64,000 bases of DNA from Streptomyces durocortorensis (GCF_031760065.1 NZ_CP134500.1:7006001-7070000); one strand, 5' to 3'; counted from the first letter of the stretch, positions 25,749 to 34,783 are shown. A program made the numbers and translations. The notes: a model not told the origin generated them from the letters alone.

Positions 25749-26618
25749 GTGCCCGACGTCTGGGAGAACACTCGATCGCGGTGGGAGAGCGTCCGGCACG
25801 CCGTCGAGGGCGGCGGTCCGGCCCCCGGGCCGGAAGCGGCGACCCTCCACGGCAGGATCGGACTCTCCGTCAATCCCGTCGCCATCACCGGCGAGGCGGG
25901 GGCGGGCAAGACCGTCCTGTACGACGCCCTGACGCAGTCGATCCGCAGCGGCGACAGCGACAGCGCCCGCAGCCCCGACATCGAGAAGCACGCCACCGTC
26001 CTGCGCTCCGGCAGCCGCCGCACCCGGGCAGCCGTCACCGTCATCCCGGGCCAGCTCTCCGCCCAGCGCGAACGCGCCCTGACCGACACGATGCGCGGGG
26101 ACGCCTCCCCGCACGGCATCGTTCACGTCGTCTGCTGGGGGCACAACAGGATCTGGCAGCGGGGCGCCCAGCGCGACGTCCACGAGGCGCTCGCCGCCCA
26201 GGGCGGCCCCGTCGACCAGGAAGCCGTACGGAACTGGCACCGGCGCAAGGAGGCGGCGGACTTCCGGCTGCTCGTCGACGCGATCATCGACGGGCAACTG
26301 GCCCAACGGCTGCGGTGGCTGATCGTCGCCGTGTCCAAGAGCGATCTGTACTGGGACCGCCTCGGCGAGGCACGCGACCACTACATCCCCGGCGGCTCCC
26401 GCCGGGAGTCCCCGTTCGCCGCCCTGATGCGGGACCTGCAGAACGAGACGTCGCTGCGCCTGTCCGTCCTCCCCATGGCCTCCCGCCTCATCCGGCACCA
26501 GTTCCTGCCGGGACTGCCCGCGCAGACCTCCCAGCTGGACGATGCGCAGATCGGCGCGCTGCGCACCCACTTCGGCCAGGAACTCCAGGCGTTCATCACG
26601 CAGCGGAACGGGGGCTGA
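25749..26618 (+). CDS. P-loop GTPase-like protein, first gene of a three-gene membrane operon
   Basis: 289 residues from a GTG at 25749 with GGGGGAG eight bases upstream. Walker A is AITGEAGAGKTVLYDAL (near residue 43), a DxxG-type strand is unclear, and VAVSKSDLYWD (near 200) is a good G4 (NKxD-like) guanine-specificity motif. A VIPGQLSAQRERAL stretch may play the switch role. There is no membrane segment. The next two genes encode small membrane proteins and follow with 1-base spacing and a 4-base overlap, so a membrane complex driven by this switch is plausible. I do not recognise the family beyond a P-loop GTPase-like fold. Confidence 0.7.
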   Translation: MPDVWENTRSRWESVRHAVEGGGPAPGPEAATLHGRIGLSVNPVAITGEAGAGKTVLYDALTQSIRSGDSDSARSPDIEKHATVLRSGSRRTRAAVTVIPGQLSAQRERALTDTMRGDASPHGIVHVVCWGHNRIWQRGAQRDVHEALAAQGGPVDQEAVRNWHRRKEAADFRLLVDAIIDGQLAQRLRWLIVAVSKSDLYWDRLGEARDHYIPGGSRRESPFAALMRDLQNETSLRLSVLPMASRLIRHQFLPGLPAQTSQLDDAQIGALRTHFGQELQAFITQRNGG

Positions 26619-26619
26619 C

Positions 26620-27060
26620 ATGGCCGCGATCGACAGCGGAGCGGCGTTCCTTCGGACACTGGCGGCCGCGGAACGACGGCTGGCCGCCGTCCAGGCGCTC
26701 AGCGCGCGGCGACGGCGGGTCCGTCGGCCCCGGATCGCCGCGGCCTCCCTCGCCGCGCTGATCCCGGCGGTGCTGCTGCTCGCCGCCGCGGCGGGCGACG
26801 GCCCCGGCGGTGCGGCAGTGGCGGTGGGTCTGGCCGTGGCGGCGCTCGCGCTCGCCGCGTACATCGCCCTCGGCCTCATGATCGAGCGGCCACTCGGCCG
26901 ACGTATGGCGCAGGAGGAGCACACCATGATCGAGGAGGTGAACCGGATGCGGGAGCTGTTCACCCATATCGCCGAGCGGGAGCGGTGGGAGGCACGACTG
27001 ACCCGGTCGGTCCGGGAGCGCCTCTCCCGCTTCCCCGTCGAAGGAGGGTCCCTGCGGTGA
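26620..27060 (+). CDS. Two-helix membrane protein with coiled-coil, GTPase operon
   Basis: 146 residues. An N-terminal ~38-residue basic helix leads to two membrane segments (~42-60 and ~65-88; RIAAASLAALIPAVLLLAAA is the first). A cytoplasmic amphipathic helix with strong heptads follows (MIEEVNRMRELFTHIAERE). It starts one base after the GTPase stop and overlaps the following gene by GTGA. No known domain recognised. Confidence 0.65.
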   Translation: MAAIDSGAAFLRTLAAAERRLAAVQALSARRRRVRRPRIAAASLAALIPAVLLLAAAAGDGPGGAAVAVGLAVAALALAAYIALGLMIERPLGRRMAQEEHTMIEEVNRMRELFTHIAERERWEARLTRSVRERLSRFPVEGGSLR

Positions 27061-27374
27061 TCCGACGCCTGGCAGTCGTCTTCGGACTGGTGGCCTTCCC
27101 CGCCGCCCTGTTCACCTCGGCCGGATATGTCCTGGCCACCCGGGACCAGGGCCCCTACCAGCGGGTGTTCGAGGACCAGTGGGACGCCATCGCGGCCGGG
27201 TTCGCCGTCACGGCCTGCGGGGCGCTCGTGGTGGCGTACGGCGCCCGGCTCTGCTTCAGCGTGCTCGGCGGCTTCCAGCCGGACAACGTACGCCGGGGAG
27301 CGCTGGCCCTGCTGGGCGGTGCGCTCGTCTGCGGAGTGGGCCTCCTGCTGCTCTGGCGGCTGCTGGAGGTCTGA
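27057..27374 (+). CDS. Three-helix membrane protein, GTPase operon
   Basis: 105 residues from a GTG at 27057 with AAGGAGGG upstream. Three membrane segments (LAVVFGLVAFPAALFTSAGY; a middle helix around VTACGALVVAYGA; ALLGGALVCGVGLLLLW) with a short polar loop (TRDQGPYQRVFEDQWDA) between the first two. Third gene of the operon; no recognised family. Confidence 0.65.
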   Translation: MIRRLAVVFGLVAFPAALFTSAGYVLATRDQGPYQRVFEDQWDAIAAGFAVTACGALVVAYGARLCFSVLGGFQPDNVRRGALALLGGALVCGVGLLLLWRLLEV

Positions 27375-27514
27375 AGAGGCGCGCGGCGACACCTGCGGAA
27401 TCTCTCCGTCCGGGTCGCCGACGGCCCCTGAACGGAACGTGATCGGCAGACTACGGAGCGGTGGCTGTGACACTGATCGTCAGCAAAATGGCGTTGCTCT
27501 CTGGTGAGGAGTGA

Positions 27515-27868
<354 letters not shown>

Positions 27869-27884
27869 TCCGGGTTGACCGACT

Positions 27885-27925
27885 CTCGGGCCCCGAAGCG
27901 CACGCACCGCGCTCCGGGGCCCGAG
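27885..27925 (+). terminator. Hairpin terminator after the cold-shock gene
   Basis: CTCGGGCCCCG (27885-27895) pairs perfectly with CGGGGCCCGAG (27915-27925) across a 19-base loop, 16 bases after the stop. Confidence 0.75.
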
Positions 27926-27975
27926 GGCGTTCCCGGGCCCTGCGGCCCGACCTTCCTCGGCTCCGGCCCGGACTC

Positions 27976-28221
27976 CTAGTCCGGCGACTCGTCCGGAGTC
28001 GGATCCTCGGGGTGCGCGCCGGCGTTGCGCGGGGTGTCCGGGCCGGAGCCCGCCTCGTCCGGATCGGGCTCGCCGCTCTCGCGGGCCACCCGCTCGGGCA
28101 CCGGTATGTCGAGCGGGTCCTCGTCCTCCCCGGTCTGCTGGTCCGGCAGGTCCGCCGGTATGGGGGGCGGGCTGCCGGAAGCCCCGTTGTGGGCGGCGCC
28201 TTCGGGCCTGCGGTCGGTCAT
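27976..28221 (-). CDS. Small acidic, proline-rich hypothetical protein
   Basis: 81 residues, very rich in Pro, Asp, Glu and Gly (e.g. PDQQTGEDEDPLDIPVPERV), no membrane segment or signal peptide, probably disordered. The ATG at 28221 has GGAAG upstream. Similar short acidic proteins are common in Streptomyces; no function can be given. Confidence 0.55.
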   Translation of the reverse strand: MTDRRPEGAAHNGASGSPPPIPADLPDQQTGEDEDPLDIPVPERVARESGEPDPDEAGSGPDTPRNAGAHPEDPTPDESPD

Positions 28222-28662
28222 GAGAGCTTCCTTCCGTGCTGACCCCGGTGGGACCGGGGACGACTGGTCCGCCCTGCTGGGTACCCCTTTCCGCGCGGAG
28301 CGCTCCTCCCGGATCCGGCCTCCGGCCTCCGGCCTCCGGCCGAAGACGCGGGGTGCCGACGGCTCGGCCGTCTCGGGAGCCCCGGCCCATCGGCCCGGAC
28401 CGCACGCGCGGTGCGACGGTGTGACCCGCCCGGGTGCGGGTACCCGGTGCGTGGCTCCCCCTCCACAGTAGGGGCCCGACCGCGGAAGGGGAGGCGCAGA
28501 GGACGGTCCACTTCGACGCGCGCCTCTCGTACCGCTGCGCCACAGTGGAGATCAGGATCGCGGGCGTCTGACCGGGCCCGGCCGACATGGTGCCGCCGGC
28601 CACGCTCGTACGGGGCGCAGAGGGAACAGGAGCATCGGAAGACCGGAAGAGAGGAGCAGTCC
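28222..28662. other. Gene-free divergent region with a 7-bp tandem repeat
   Basis: 441 bases between divergent genes. A CCGGCCT unit is repeated nearly four times at 28315-28341. The rest is GC-rich with no open frame that has a ribosome site, so it presumably carries the promoters for both flanking genes. Confidence 0.5.
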
Positions 28663-29226
28663 ATGTCCACCACCGATCTCGGCGACCGCCGGATCCTGGT
28701 CATCGTCACCAACTACGGGGTCGAGCAGGACGAACTCGTCGTCCCCGTCCGGCACCTGCGCGACCGAGGCGCCCAGGTCGGCGTGGCGGCGGTCTCCGGC
28801 GACGAGATCCGCACCCTCGTCGGCGACCGCGATCCCGGCGAGAGTGTGCGGCCCGACCTCACGCTCGCCGACGTCGACCCCGCCGCGTACGACCTCCTGC
28901 TGGTACCTGGCGGCACGCTGAACGCCGACTCGCTGCGCCTGGAGGACGCCACCACCCGGATCGTCAGCTCGTTCGCCGCATCCGGCAGGCCGGTGGCCGC
29001 GATCTGCCACGGCCCGTGGGCGCTCGTGGAGGGCGGCTACGTCCGAGGTAAGACGCTGACCTCGTACGCCTCCCTGCGCACCGACATCACCAACGCGGGC
29101 GGCACCTGGGTCGACAAGTCGGTCGTCCGCGACGACGCCTCCGGCTGGCCGCTGATCACCTCGCGGAACCCCGGTGACCTGGACGACTTCCTCGGCGAGA
29201 TCGACGCCGTGCTCACCGGGGCCTGA
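28663..29226 (+). CDS. DJ-1/PfpI family protein
   Basis: 187 residues, single domain. The nucleophile elbow AAICHGPWALVEGG carries Cys115 followed by His, and an acidic residue lies in the preceding LLVPGGTLNAD strand loop. The family includes glyoxalase III/deglycase-like stress proteins and PfpI-type proteases; GKTLTSYASLRTDITNAGGTWVD near the end (quoted in part as TLTSYASLRTDI) is typical of the stress-protein branch. ATG 28663 has GAGGAG six bases upstream. It converges with the beta-lactamase gene at eight bases. Confidence 0.85.
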   Translation: MSTTDLGDRRILVIVTNYGVEQDELVVPVRHLRDRGAQVGVAAVSGDEIRTLVGDRDPGESVRPDLTLADVDPAAYDLLLVPGGTLNADSLRLEDATTRIVSSFAASGRPVAAICHGPWALVEGGYVRGKTLTSYASLRTDITNAGGTWVDKSVVRDDASGWPLITSRNPGDLDDFLGEIDAVLTGA

Positions 29227-29234
29227 CCCACCTG

Positions 29235-30182
29235 TCAGGGAGTGTCCTGCCCGGTCAGCGCGCCGACGGCGACGGACGCCGCCTTCGCGATCAGCGTGTT
29301 GTCGAAGGCGGCTTCCGCGTCCTTCCGGTTGGACAGCACCGCCAGCACGAGCGGGGCGGCGTCTGGCGGCCACACCACGGCGATGTCGTTGCGCGTTCCG
29401 TACGTACCGCCCGCCCCGGTCTTGTCGCCGACGGTCCACCCCTTCGGGACCCCGGCCCGGATCAGCTCGTCGCCGGTGGTGTTGGTCCGCAGCCACTGGG
29501 TGAGCCGGGCCCGCTCGGGCCTGCCGAGGACATCGCCCAGGACGAACGCGCGCAGATCCTCGGCCAGGGCCCGGGGCGTGCTGGTGTCGCGTGTCGCGCC
29601 CGGGCTCCACTCGTTGAGCTCCGTCTCGCGCCGCTCCATTCGCGTCACGTCGTCCCCGAGCCCCGCCAGCACCGTCTGAAGCCCCCGGGGCCCGCCGAGC
29701 GCGTCGAACAGCAGGTTCCCGGCCGTGTTGTCGCTGTAGCGGACGGCGGCGTCGCACAGGTCGCCCAGGCTCATTCCGGTGGCCACATGCTTCTCGGTGA
29801 CGGGGGAGTAGTCGACGAGATCCTCGCGGCGGTACGTCACGACGCGCTCCAGCCCGCTCAGCCCGTGCTTGTGCAGCACCGCCCCCGCCGCCAGCGCCTT
29901 GAACGTGGAGGTGTAAGGGAACCGCTCCCCATCACGATGGGCGACCGTACGCCCGCTCCCGGTGTCGACGGCGTACACGCCGAGCCGGGCCGTGTACTCC
30001 TTCTCCAGCGCCGCGAACGCGCGGGTCGGGTCCTTTGCCGCCGACGGCGATCCCGCCGCCTCCCCGGGGAACGCTGAAGCGCTGTCCGGGCCCCCGCAGG
30101 CGACGAGCGGTACGGAAACCAGCGCGCCGCCCATCATGCGGAGTACGGAACGTCGGGTGTGGGGGTTGGGCAGTCGGCTCAT
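29235..30182 (-). CDS. Class A beta-lactamase (lipoprotein or Tat-exported)
   Basis: 315 residues. The signal segment has twin arginines ([11 protein letters not shown]) and ends at a possible lipobox (VPLVACGG), so export by Tat and lipid anchoring are both plausible. All four catalytic motifs are intact: STFK (SxxK with the acylated Ser), YSDN, ETELN (general-base Glu) and DKTGAGG. It hydrolyses penicillins or cephalosporins; the spectrum is unknown. Length and motif spacing look complete, so the gene should be active. No BlaR/BlaI-type regulator lies next to it. Confidence 0.92.
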   Translation of the reverse strand: MSRLPNPHTRRSVLRMMGGALVSVPLVACGGPDSASAFPGEAAGSPSAAKDPTRAFAALEKEYTARLGVYAVDTGSGRTVAHRDGERFPYTSTFKALAAGAVLHKHGLSGLERVVTYRREDLVDYSPVTEKHVATGMSLGDLCDAAVRYSDNTAGNLLFDALGGPRGLQTVLAGLGDDVTRMERRETELNEWSPGATRDTSTPRALAEDLRAFVLGDVLGRPERARLTQWLRTNTTGDELIRAGVPKGWTVGDKTGAGGTYGTRNDIAVVWPPDAAPLVLAVLSNRKDAEAAFDNTLIAKAASVAVGALTGQDTP

Positions 30183-30241
30183 CCCGCCATGCTAGGCACG
30201 CCCGGGGACGGACCATCACTTACCTGATCGAATCAGGCCAC

Positions 30242-30466
30242 GTGCAGGTGCACGGCGACTGCGAGGGCGAGCCCGTCGCCTGCGTACCGCCGGACCCCGC
30301 CGACGCGGTCCTGGAAGCGATGCGCGCCCGCCCGTTGGGCAAGGAGGCGGTACGGATCGGCAGCTGTGTCGAGGACCATTCTGGCAGGTGCGTGGCCGCC
30401 ACCGGGCTCGGCGGAAAACGGGTGGCCGACGTGCCGCTGGGCGAGCAACTGCCGCGCGTCTGCTGA
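30242..30466 (+). CDS. Small cysteine-containing hypothetical protein
   Basis: Codons in this frame show the strong third-position G/C preference of real genes. Starting at GTG 30242 gives 74 residues with five cysteines (HGDCEGEPVACVPPDPADAV; IGSCVEDHSGRCVAATG; final PRVC). No signal peptide, no domain recognised, and only a weak ribosome site, so the start may lie upstream or the gene may be a remnant. It fills the gap between the beta-lactamase and LD-carboxypeptidase genes. Confidence 0.4.
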   Translation: MQVHGDCEGEPVACVPPDPADAVLEAMRARPLGKEAVRIGSCVEDHSGRCVAATGLGGKRVADVPLGEQLPRVC

Positions 30467-30486
30467 CAGGGAGGGCTTCCCGCCGC

Positions 30487-31515
30487 TCAGTCCAGCGTCT
30501 GCGTGATCTCACTGCGCGTCGCGGTGTGCACGACCCGGGCGCGCGCGCCGTTGACGAGCGGCATGTACGGGGGCACGTGCCCGCACTCGACGTCGGCGAG
30601 GATCGGCACGTTCAGAGGACCGAGCGCGTCGAGCACCGCCTCGTGCTGACCGAGCGACGGTGTGCCCGGCGCCGAGGTCCGGCCGACCAGCACCGCCCGC
30701 GCCGTGTCGAAGAATCCGGCCATGCGCATCCCGTGCAGGTAGCGGCAGATGGCGAGCGCGTCCTCGCCCGCCGCCTCCACGTACACGAGCAGACCGTCCG
30801 GGGCGTGCGCCCGGGCGAAGGAGGAGGAGTCGAGATACGGGGTCCCCGTGAGGTTGCACAGCATTTCGGTGCAGCCGCCGATGAGCCGCCCCTCCACGTC
30901 CACGTCCCCGTCGCCGTCCAGCCGGGTCCACCGCCCCGGGGTGTCGAGCGCGAGCGTACGGGCGTCGGGGTGCTCCGCCCAGTCGTCCCAGCCCGAGGCC
31001 CGGTGCCGTTCCGGCGGGATCTGGGTGAACCGGTGGCCCGGCGGGGCTGCGACGATGTCGAACCAGGACACCAGCCCCTCCGGCACCCGGTAGGGGGTGT
31101 CCATGAGGTTGTTCCCGTGCACGGTCGCCACCCCGGTGAGCAGGGTCAGCGGTGTCATCACGGTGGACATGTCCGAGTAGCCCACCAGCCAGGTCGGCTC
31201 AGCCGCCCGCACGGCGTCCCAGTCGATCAGCGGCAGCAGATCGAGCGCGGTCTCCCCGCCCCACGGCGGCACCACGGCCCGGATCGCGGGATCCGTCAAC
31301 ATCTCCGTCAACTCGGCCGCCCGGTGGGCCGCGGGCGCGCTGACATGCCCCGAACCGTCCATGCAACGGCCGGTCACGACCTCGTACCCCCGTGCCTCCA
31401 CATCGCGCACCGCCACGGCGAGCCGCTCGCGCAGCTCCTTGGGCACTCCGCTGGAAGGGGAGGTGATTCCGATGCGGTCACCGGGGTGGAGGGGGCGCGG
31501 GTATCGAACTGACAT
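30487..31515 (-). CDS. LD-carboxypeptidase, S66 family (MccF-like)
   Basis: 342 residues. S66 marks are visible: an N-terminal [33 protein letters not shown], the Ser nucleophile in [10 protein letters not shown], Glu in VEGRLIGG and His in [13 protein letters not shown] near the end. The family covers murein-tripeptide LD-carboxypeptidases and MccF enzymes that cleave microcin C-like toxic aminoacyl-nucleotides, giving self-immunity. This length and the sequence around the Ser fit the MccF branch. Cytoplasmic; no signal peptide. Confidence 0.85.
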   Translation of the reverse strand: MSVRYPRPLHPGDRIGITSPSSGVPKELRERLAVAVRDVEARGYEVVTGRCMDGSGHVSAPAAHRAAELTEMLTDPAIRAVVPPWGGETALDLLPLIDWDAVRAAEPTWLVGYSDMSTVMTPLTLLTGVATVHGNNLMDTPYRVPEGLVSWFDIVAAPPGHRFTQIPPERHRASGWDDWAEHPDARTLALDTPGRWTRLDGDGDVDVEGRLIGGCTEMLCNLTGTPYLDSSSFARAHAPDGLLVYVEAAGEDALAICRYLHGMRMAGFFDTARAVLVGRTSAPGTPSLGQHEAVLDALGPLNVPILADVECGHVPPYMPLVNGARARVVHTATRSEITQTLD

Positions 31516-31763
31516 GCGCTGGATTCTGGCACAACACCCCGCGCGGGCGGCGGGTCGCCGGGTGCCGTCGGGCGCCGGACCGGACCGGTGTGGCGGATGG
31601 CGAAGCCGCCACGGGCGGCCGGAGCGTGGCCCGGGAGTCCCAGCGCAACAACCTGCTTCCGGTCGGTGTCACCACGGTCGTGCCGGCGGTGTGCAACGGA
31701 AGGGAGTTGTGAGATTCGGTGGGTCAACCGAGAAAGAGATGGGTAGGATTGCCGACATCCAAG

Positions 31764-31782
31764 TAAAGAGAGCCTTGCCTAA
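31764..31782. promoter_or_regulatory. Iron-box-like operator (IdeR/DmdR1 type) before mbtH
   Basis: On the minus strand the 19 bases read TTAGGCAAGGCTCTCTTTA. By eye this matches the actinobacterial iron box TTAGGTTAGGCTAACCTAA at 13 of 19 positions, best in its first half. It lies 16 bases before the mbtH start and just after a TAGGAT (-10-like) at 31744, where a repressor would block transcription when iron is plentiful. Confidence 0.55.
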
Positions 31783-31798
31783 GTTGACGGAGGATGCG

Positions 31799-32017
31799 GT
31801 GGCCAACCCGTTCGAGGACGAGAACGGCACCTATCTGGTGCTCGTCAACGACGAGGGACAGCACTCCTTGTGGCCCGCCTTCGCCGAGGTGCCCGCCGGG
31901 TGGGCCGTGGCCCACCCCGAGGACACGCGCCAGGCCTGCCTGGACTACGTGGAGCGGAACTGGACCGACCTGCGGCCCAAGAGCCTGATAGAGAGCACGG
32001 CGGCCGATCCCGCGTGA
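31799..32017 (+). CDS. mbtH: MbtH-like protein (NRPS adenylation-domain partner)
   Basis: 72 residues from a GTG at 31799 with GGAGG five bases upstream. The conserved [20 protein letters not shown] opening, [13 protein letters not shown] with its Trp, and [17 protein letters not shown] are all present. MbtH proteins bind adenylation domains of nonribosomal peptide synthetases and help them fold and work. No NRPS gene is within this window, so it is an orphan acting at a distance. The iron-box-like site upstream suggests it serves a siderophore synthetase. Confidence 0.93.
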   Translation: MANPFEDENGTYLVLVNDEGQHSLWPAFAEVPAGWAVAHPEDTRQACLDYVERNWTDLRPKSLIESTAADPA

Positions 32018-32169
32018 GCGCATCCCCCAAGCTGCCCGACCTGGTCGGCCGATGGGGCTTCCTCGTCGGAGCCGGAGTGGCGGGCGCGGCAGCGGCTCTC
32101 TGTGTCGGCCTCGCCGACGGAGCCGGGCGTTCACCGCTGTCGCTGTCGCTGTCGCTGTCGCTGCCCTGA
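32014..32169 (+). CDS. Possible tiny membrane protein coupled to mbtH
   Basis: 51 residues from a GTG overlapping the mbtH stop by GTGA. One membrane segment ([20 protein letters not shown]) and a C-terminal run of Leu-Ser pairs encoded by a CGCTGT hexanucleotide repeat (32135-32163). Coupling and the clean helix support a gene; the simple repeat tail and tiny size argue for caution. Confidence 0.4.
   Translation: MSASPKLPDLVGRWGFLVGAGVAGAAAALCVGLADGAGRSPLSLSLSLSLP
32135..32163. repeat. CGCTGT hexanucleotide repeat, nearly five copies
   Basis: Perfect six-base tandem repeat at the end of the tiny ORF behind mbtH. Because the unit is two codons, slippage would lengthen or shorten a Leu-Ser tail without changing frame. 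Confidence 0.8.
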
Positions 32170-32287
32170 CCGTCGTCGGAGGGTGTAGATCTCCCTGCTC
32201 CGGCCTCGCCCGGCTGCTGGAACTCCTCTCAGGCCCGCACGACCGATGGCACCGTCCCGCCCCGACCGCCCCAGGAGCGCACACCCC

Positions 32288-32854
32288 ATGCACCACCCCC
32301 TCCGCCCCGCCCGCGAACTCCCGTTCCCCGACGCCCTCGGCCCCCACGAGTCACCGGCCCCGCACCCCCTGCTCGCCCCGGTCACCGGTTACCTCGGCAC
32401 CTGGTCCGGTACCGGCCGCGGCGGATACCCGACGCTCGACGAGGGGTTCACGTACGCCCAGGAAGTGACGTTCAGCCATGACGGGCGGCCCTTCCTCGCG
32501 TACGAGGCGCGGGCCTGGCTGCTCGGCCCCGACGGGCTGCCCGTGCGGCCGTCCGCAAGGGAGACCGGATGGTGGCGGCTCCAGCCCGACGGGCGGGTGG
32601 AGGCGCTGATCACCCAGCCCACCGGCGTCGCGGAGATCTCGGTCGGTCAGGCTCACGACGGTACGGTCGACCTCGCCACCCATCACGTGGGGCTCGCCCC
32701 CACCGCCAAGACGGTCGAGGCCACCCGGCGTCGCTACACCTTGACGGACGGGGACACCCTCACCTTCGTCCATGAGCTCGCGGCCGTCGGACAGCCGCTC
32801 CAGCACCACCTGTCGGCAGAGCTTCGCCGGGCGGCGCCCGGCGAAGGCCTTTAG
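32288..32854 (+). CDS. Nitrobindin-like heme-binding beta-barrel protein
   Basis: 188 residues. The family signature [14 protein letters not shown] is followed by strands ending in the usual [11 protein letters not shown] and [18 protein letters not shown]. Nitrobindins (FABP-like ten-stranded barrels; THAP4 C-terminal domain relatives) bind ferric heme in the open and can isomerise peroxynitrite to nitrate. The proximal His would be in [11 protein letters not shown] near the C-terminus. ATG 32288 follows AGGAG. Cytoplasmic, monocistronic. Confidence 0.85.
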   Translation: MHHPLRPARELPFPDALGPHESPAPHPLLAPVTGYLGTWSGTGRGGYPTLDEGFTYAQEVTFSHDGRPFLAYEARAWLLGPDGLPVRPSARETGWWRLQPDGRVEALITQPTGVAEISVGQAHDGTVDLATHHVGLAPTAKTVEATRRRYTLTDGDTLTFVHELAAVGQPLQHHLSAELRRAAPGEGL

Positions 32855-32940
32855 TTGCCCGAGCGTGACCAAGAGGGCGCATAGGGGACGGTTCTTCGGG
32901 CATATGCTCGGATGACCAGGAGAACAGGAGCCCTCACCCG

Positions 32941-33369
32941 ATGTCCCTTCCCTCTTACCCGGACCCCTCGTACACGGGCCCGCCCGCAGCCGGGCAGGAA
33001 CCCTACGGCAGTCACGGGCCCGCCCCGACGAACGGCTTCGCGGTCGCCGCCCTCGTCCTCGGCCTCAGCGCCTGTGTGTTCTTCTGGACCGTGGTCGGCG
33101 GGGTTCTCCTCGGACTGCTCGCCATCGTCTTCGGGATCATCGCAGCGCTCCGCACCCGTCAGGGCCGGGCCCCGCGCCGGGTGATGGCGATAGTCGGCGC
33201 CTCGTTCGGGGCGCTCGGTCTCATCGGTTCCGCGGTCCTCCTCGTGTGGGTGGTCAACCTGGTCGACTCCGAGGAGTTCAGGAACTTCGAACGGTGCATG
33301 GACCGCGCGGTCGGCCAGACGGCGCAGGACCGCTGCACCGAGGACTTCCTCGACGAGCTGACCAACTGA
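32941..33369 (+). CDS. DUF4190-type small membrane protein
   Basis: 142 residues. A Pro/Gly/Tyr-rich cytoplasmic start (residues 1-30) leads to two close membrane segments (AALVLGLSACVFFWTVVGGV; LLGLLAIVFGIIAAL), a basic loop, and a third (GASFGALGLIGSAVLLVWVV). The DUF4190 pattern NGFAVAALVLGL is clear. The outer C-terminus has two Cys (ERCMDRAVG; DRCTEDF). Function unknown. Confidence 0.75.
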   Translation: MSLPSYPDPSYTGPPAAGQEPYGSHGPAPTNGFAVAALVLGLSACVFFWTVVGGVLLGLLAIVFGIIAALRTRQGRAPRRVMAIVGASFGALGLIGSAVLLVWVVNLVDSEEFRNFERCMDRAVGQTAQDRCTEDFLDELTN

Positions 33370-33397
33370 CGGACCGCGCACGGCGTACGCTCGGGGC

Positions 33398-33784
33398 ATG
33401 GTGCACGTACTGGGCAGCAGGATTCTGCTCCACCCCACCGATCCCGAGCGTTCGCGTGCCTTCTACGGCGAGGCCCTGGGCCTCGCCGTCTACCGCGAGT
33501 TCGGCACCGGCCCCGAGCGCGGCACGGTCTACTTCCTGGGCGGCGGATTCCTGGAGGTCTCCGGGCGCGGCGAGGGTCCGCCCTCGTCCTCCGTGCAGAT
33601 CTGGCTCCAGGTCGACGACGCCGGGGCCGCCCACGAGGATTTGCGGGCCAAGGGCGTCGACGTGCTGCGTCCGCCGCGGCGGGAGCCCTGGGGGCTGGTC
33701 GAGATGTGGATCGCCGACCCCGACGGGGTGCGGATCGCCGTGGTCGAGGTCCCGGAGGACCATCCGCTGCGCTACCGGGCCTGA
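33398..33784 (+). CDS. VOC-superfamily (glyoxalase/bleomycin-resistance-like) protein
   Basis: 128 residues with the two-module VOC pattern: RILLHPTDPERSRAFYGEAL in the first half, VQIWLQVDDAGAAHEDL opening the second, and MWIADPDGVRIAVVEVPE near the end with the last Glu ligand. Substrate unknown. Its 3' end overlaps the convergent NmrA-like gene by 13 bases. Confidence 0.8.
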   Translation: MVHVLGSRILLHPTDPERSRAFYGEALGLAVYREFGTGPERGTVYFLGGGFLEVSGRGEGPPSSSVQIWLQVDDAGAAHEDLRAKGVDVLRPPRREPWGLVEMWIADPDGVRIAVVEVPEDHPLRYRA

Positions 33785-34659
33785 GCGTCCGGACGGCTGT
33801 CTGCCGCGCCCGCCGTCCTGCCCAACTCCCGTGCCGCGAAGTCGTCGAAGTCGCCCGGCGGCCGACCCGTGAGCCGTAGCACGGTGTCCGTGACCCGGTC
33901 CTCGGCTCCACCGGCGATGGCGCGGTCCATTCCGGCGAGCATCTCCGCGAACAGGACGGGTATCCCGGAGGCGGCGAGCCGGTCGCGCATGGTCTCGTAC
34001 GTCAGGCGCTCATGGCGGACGTCCCGCCCGGTGGCCCGGCCGACCGCCGAGGCGACCTCGTCGTAACTCAGCGGCCGGGGACCGGTGAGGACCAGGTCGG
34101 TGTCGGGTGCCCGCTCGTCGGTCAGGGCGTGCACGGCGACCGCGGCGATGTCCTCCGCGTCCACGAAGCCGACCCGCCCCTCGCCCGCCGCGGTCCGGAT
34201 GACGCCTGCCTCCCGGATGCTCAGGGCATGCGTGTGGTCACCCGTGAAGTTCTGCATGAACCAGGACGGCCGCAGCACCGCCCACTCCTCGAAGAGGCTG
34301 GGCAGGGCCCGGTGGACACGGCCGGTCGCGGGCCCGCCCGCCGGGATCGCGGAGGAGCTGAGCAGCACCGCACGGCGAACCCCGGCATCGCGGGCCCGCT
34401 CCAGGAAGGGCAGCATCACCTCGGCCGGATCCGGGTGGCCGATCGGCGGCACCAGATAGACCCGGTCCGCCCCGGTCAGTGCCTCGCCGTGGCTGGAGGG
34501 GTCCTCCCAGTCGAAGCGGACCGCCTCGGCGCCGGGTACCGGACGGGCGGCACGGGAGGCGGCCCGCGCACGGTGCCCGGCTGCGGCGAGGCGGGCGACG
34601 ACACGGCTGCCGGTGGTGCCGGTCGCGCCGATGACGAGGGTTGCGGCGGAGGTCTGCAT
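33772..34659 (-). CDS. NmrA-like NAD(P)-binding protein
   Basis: 295 residues, atypical SDR of the NmrA/quinone-oxidoreductase-like group. The Rossmann motif is LVIGATGTTGSRVVARLAAA; later marks are VYLVPPIGHPDP, RAVLLSSSAIPAG and WFMQNF. No YxxxK is evident, so it may be a redox sensor or an NADPH-quinone reductase. It is divergent from a TetR gene, with two palindromes in the shared 124-base region, so that TetR probably represses it. Confidence 0.8.
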   Translation of the reverse strand: MQTSAATLVIGATGTTGSRVVARLAAAGHRARAASRAARPVPGAEAVRFDWEDPSSHGEALTGADRVYLVPPIGHPDPAEVMLPFLERARDAGVRRAVLLSSSAIPAGGPATGRVHRALPSLFEEWAVLRPSWFMQNFTGDHTHALSIREAGVIRTAAGEGRVGFVDAEDIAAVAVHALTDERAPDTDLVLTGPRPLSYDEVASAVGRATGRDVRHERLTYETMRDRLAASGIPVLFAEMLAGMDRAIAGGAEDRVTDTVLRLTGRPPGDFDDFAARELGRTAGAADSRPDAQAR

Positions 34660-34715
34660 CGGCTGCTCCCGGTGAAGTCGTTCGACGGCCCCGAAGGTTC
34701 CGTCACCTAGAATGT

Positions 34716-34761
34716 GGACCGTCGGTCCGTTTCAGTGGCGACGATACGGACCATGGGTCCG
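34716..34761. promoter_or_regulatory. Two palindromic operator-like sites for the adjacent TetR
   Basis: GGACC-GTC-GGTCC at 34716-34728 and CGGACC-ATG-GGTCCG at 34747-34761. Both are followed by a GTTT run and both lie in the divergent region between the NmrA-like and TetR genes. Paired sites here fit autorepression plus repression of the divergent gene. Confidence 0.7.
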
Positions 34762-34783
34762 TTTTGCAATCGGAGGAGACCCC

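Noticed and set aside
31739..31798. Longer MbtH starting at an upstream ATG (about 20 residues more)
   Set aside because: MbtH proteins begin at or just before the NPF motif, the GGAGG site fits GTG 31799, and the extension would run over the iron-box-like operator.
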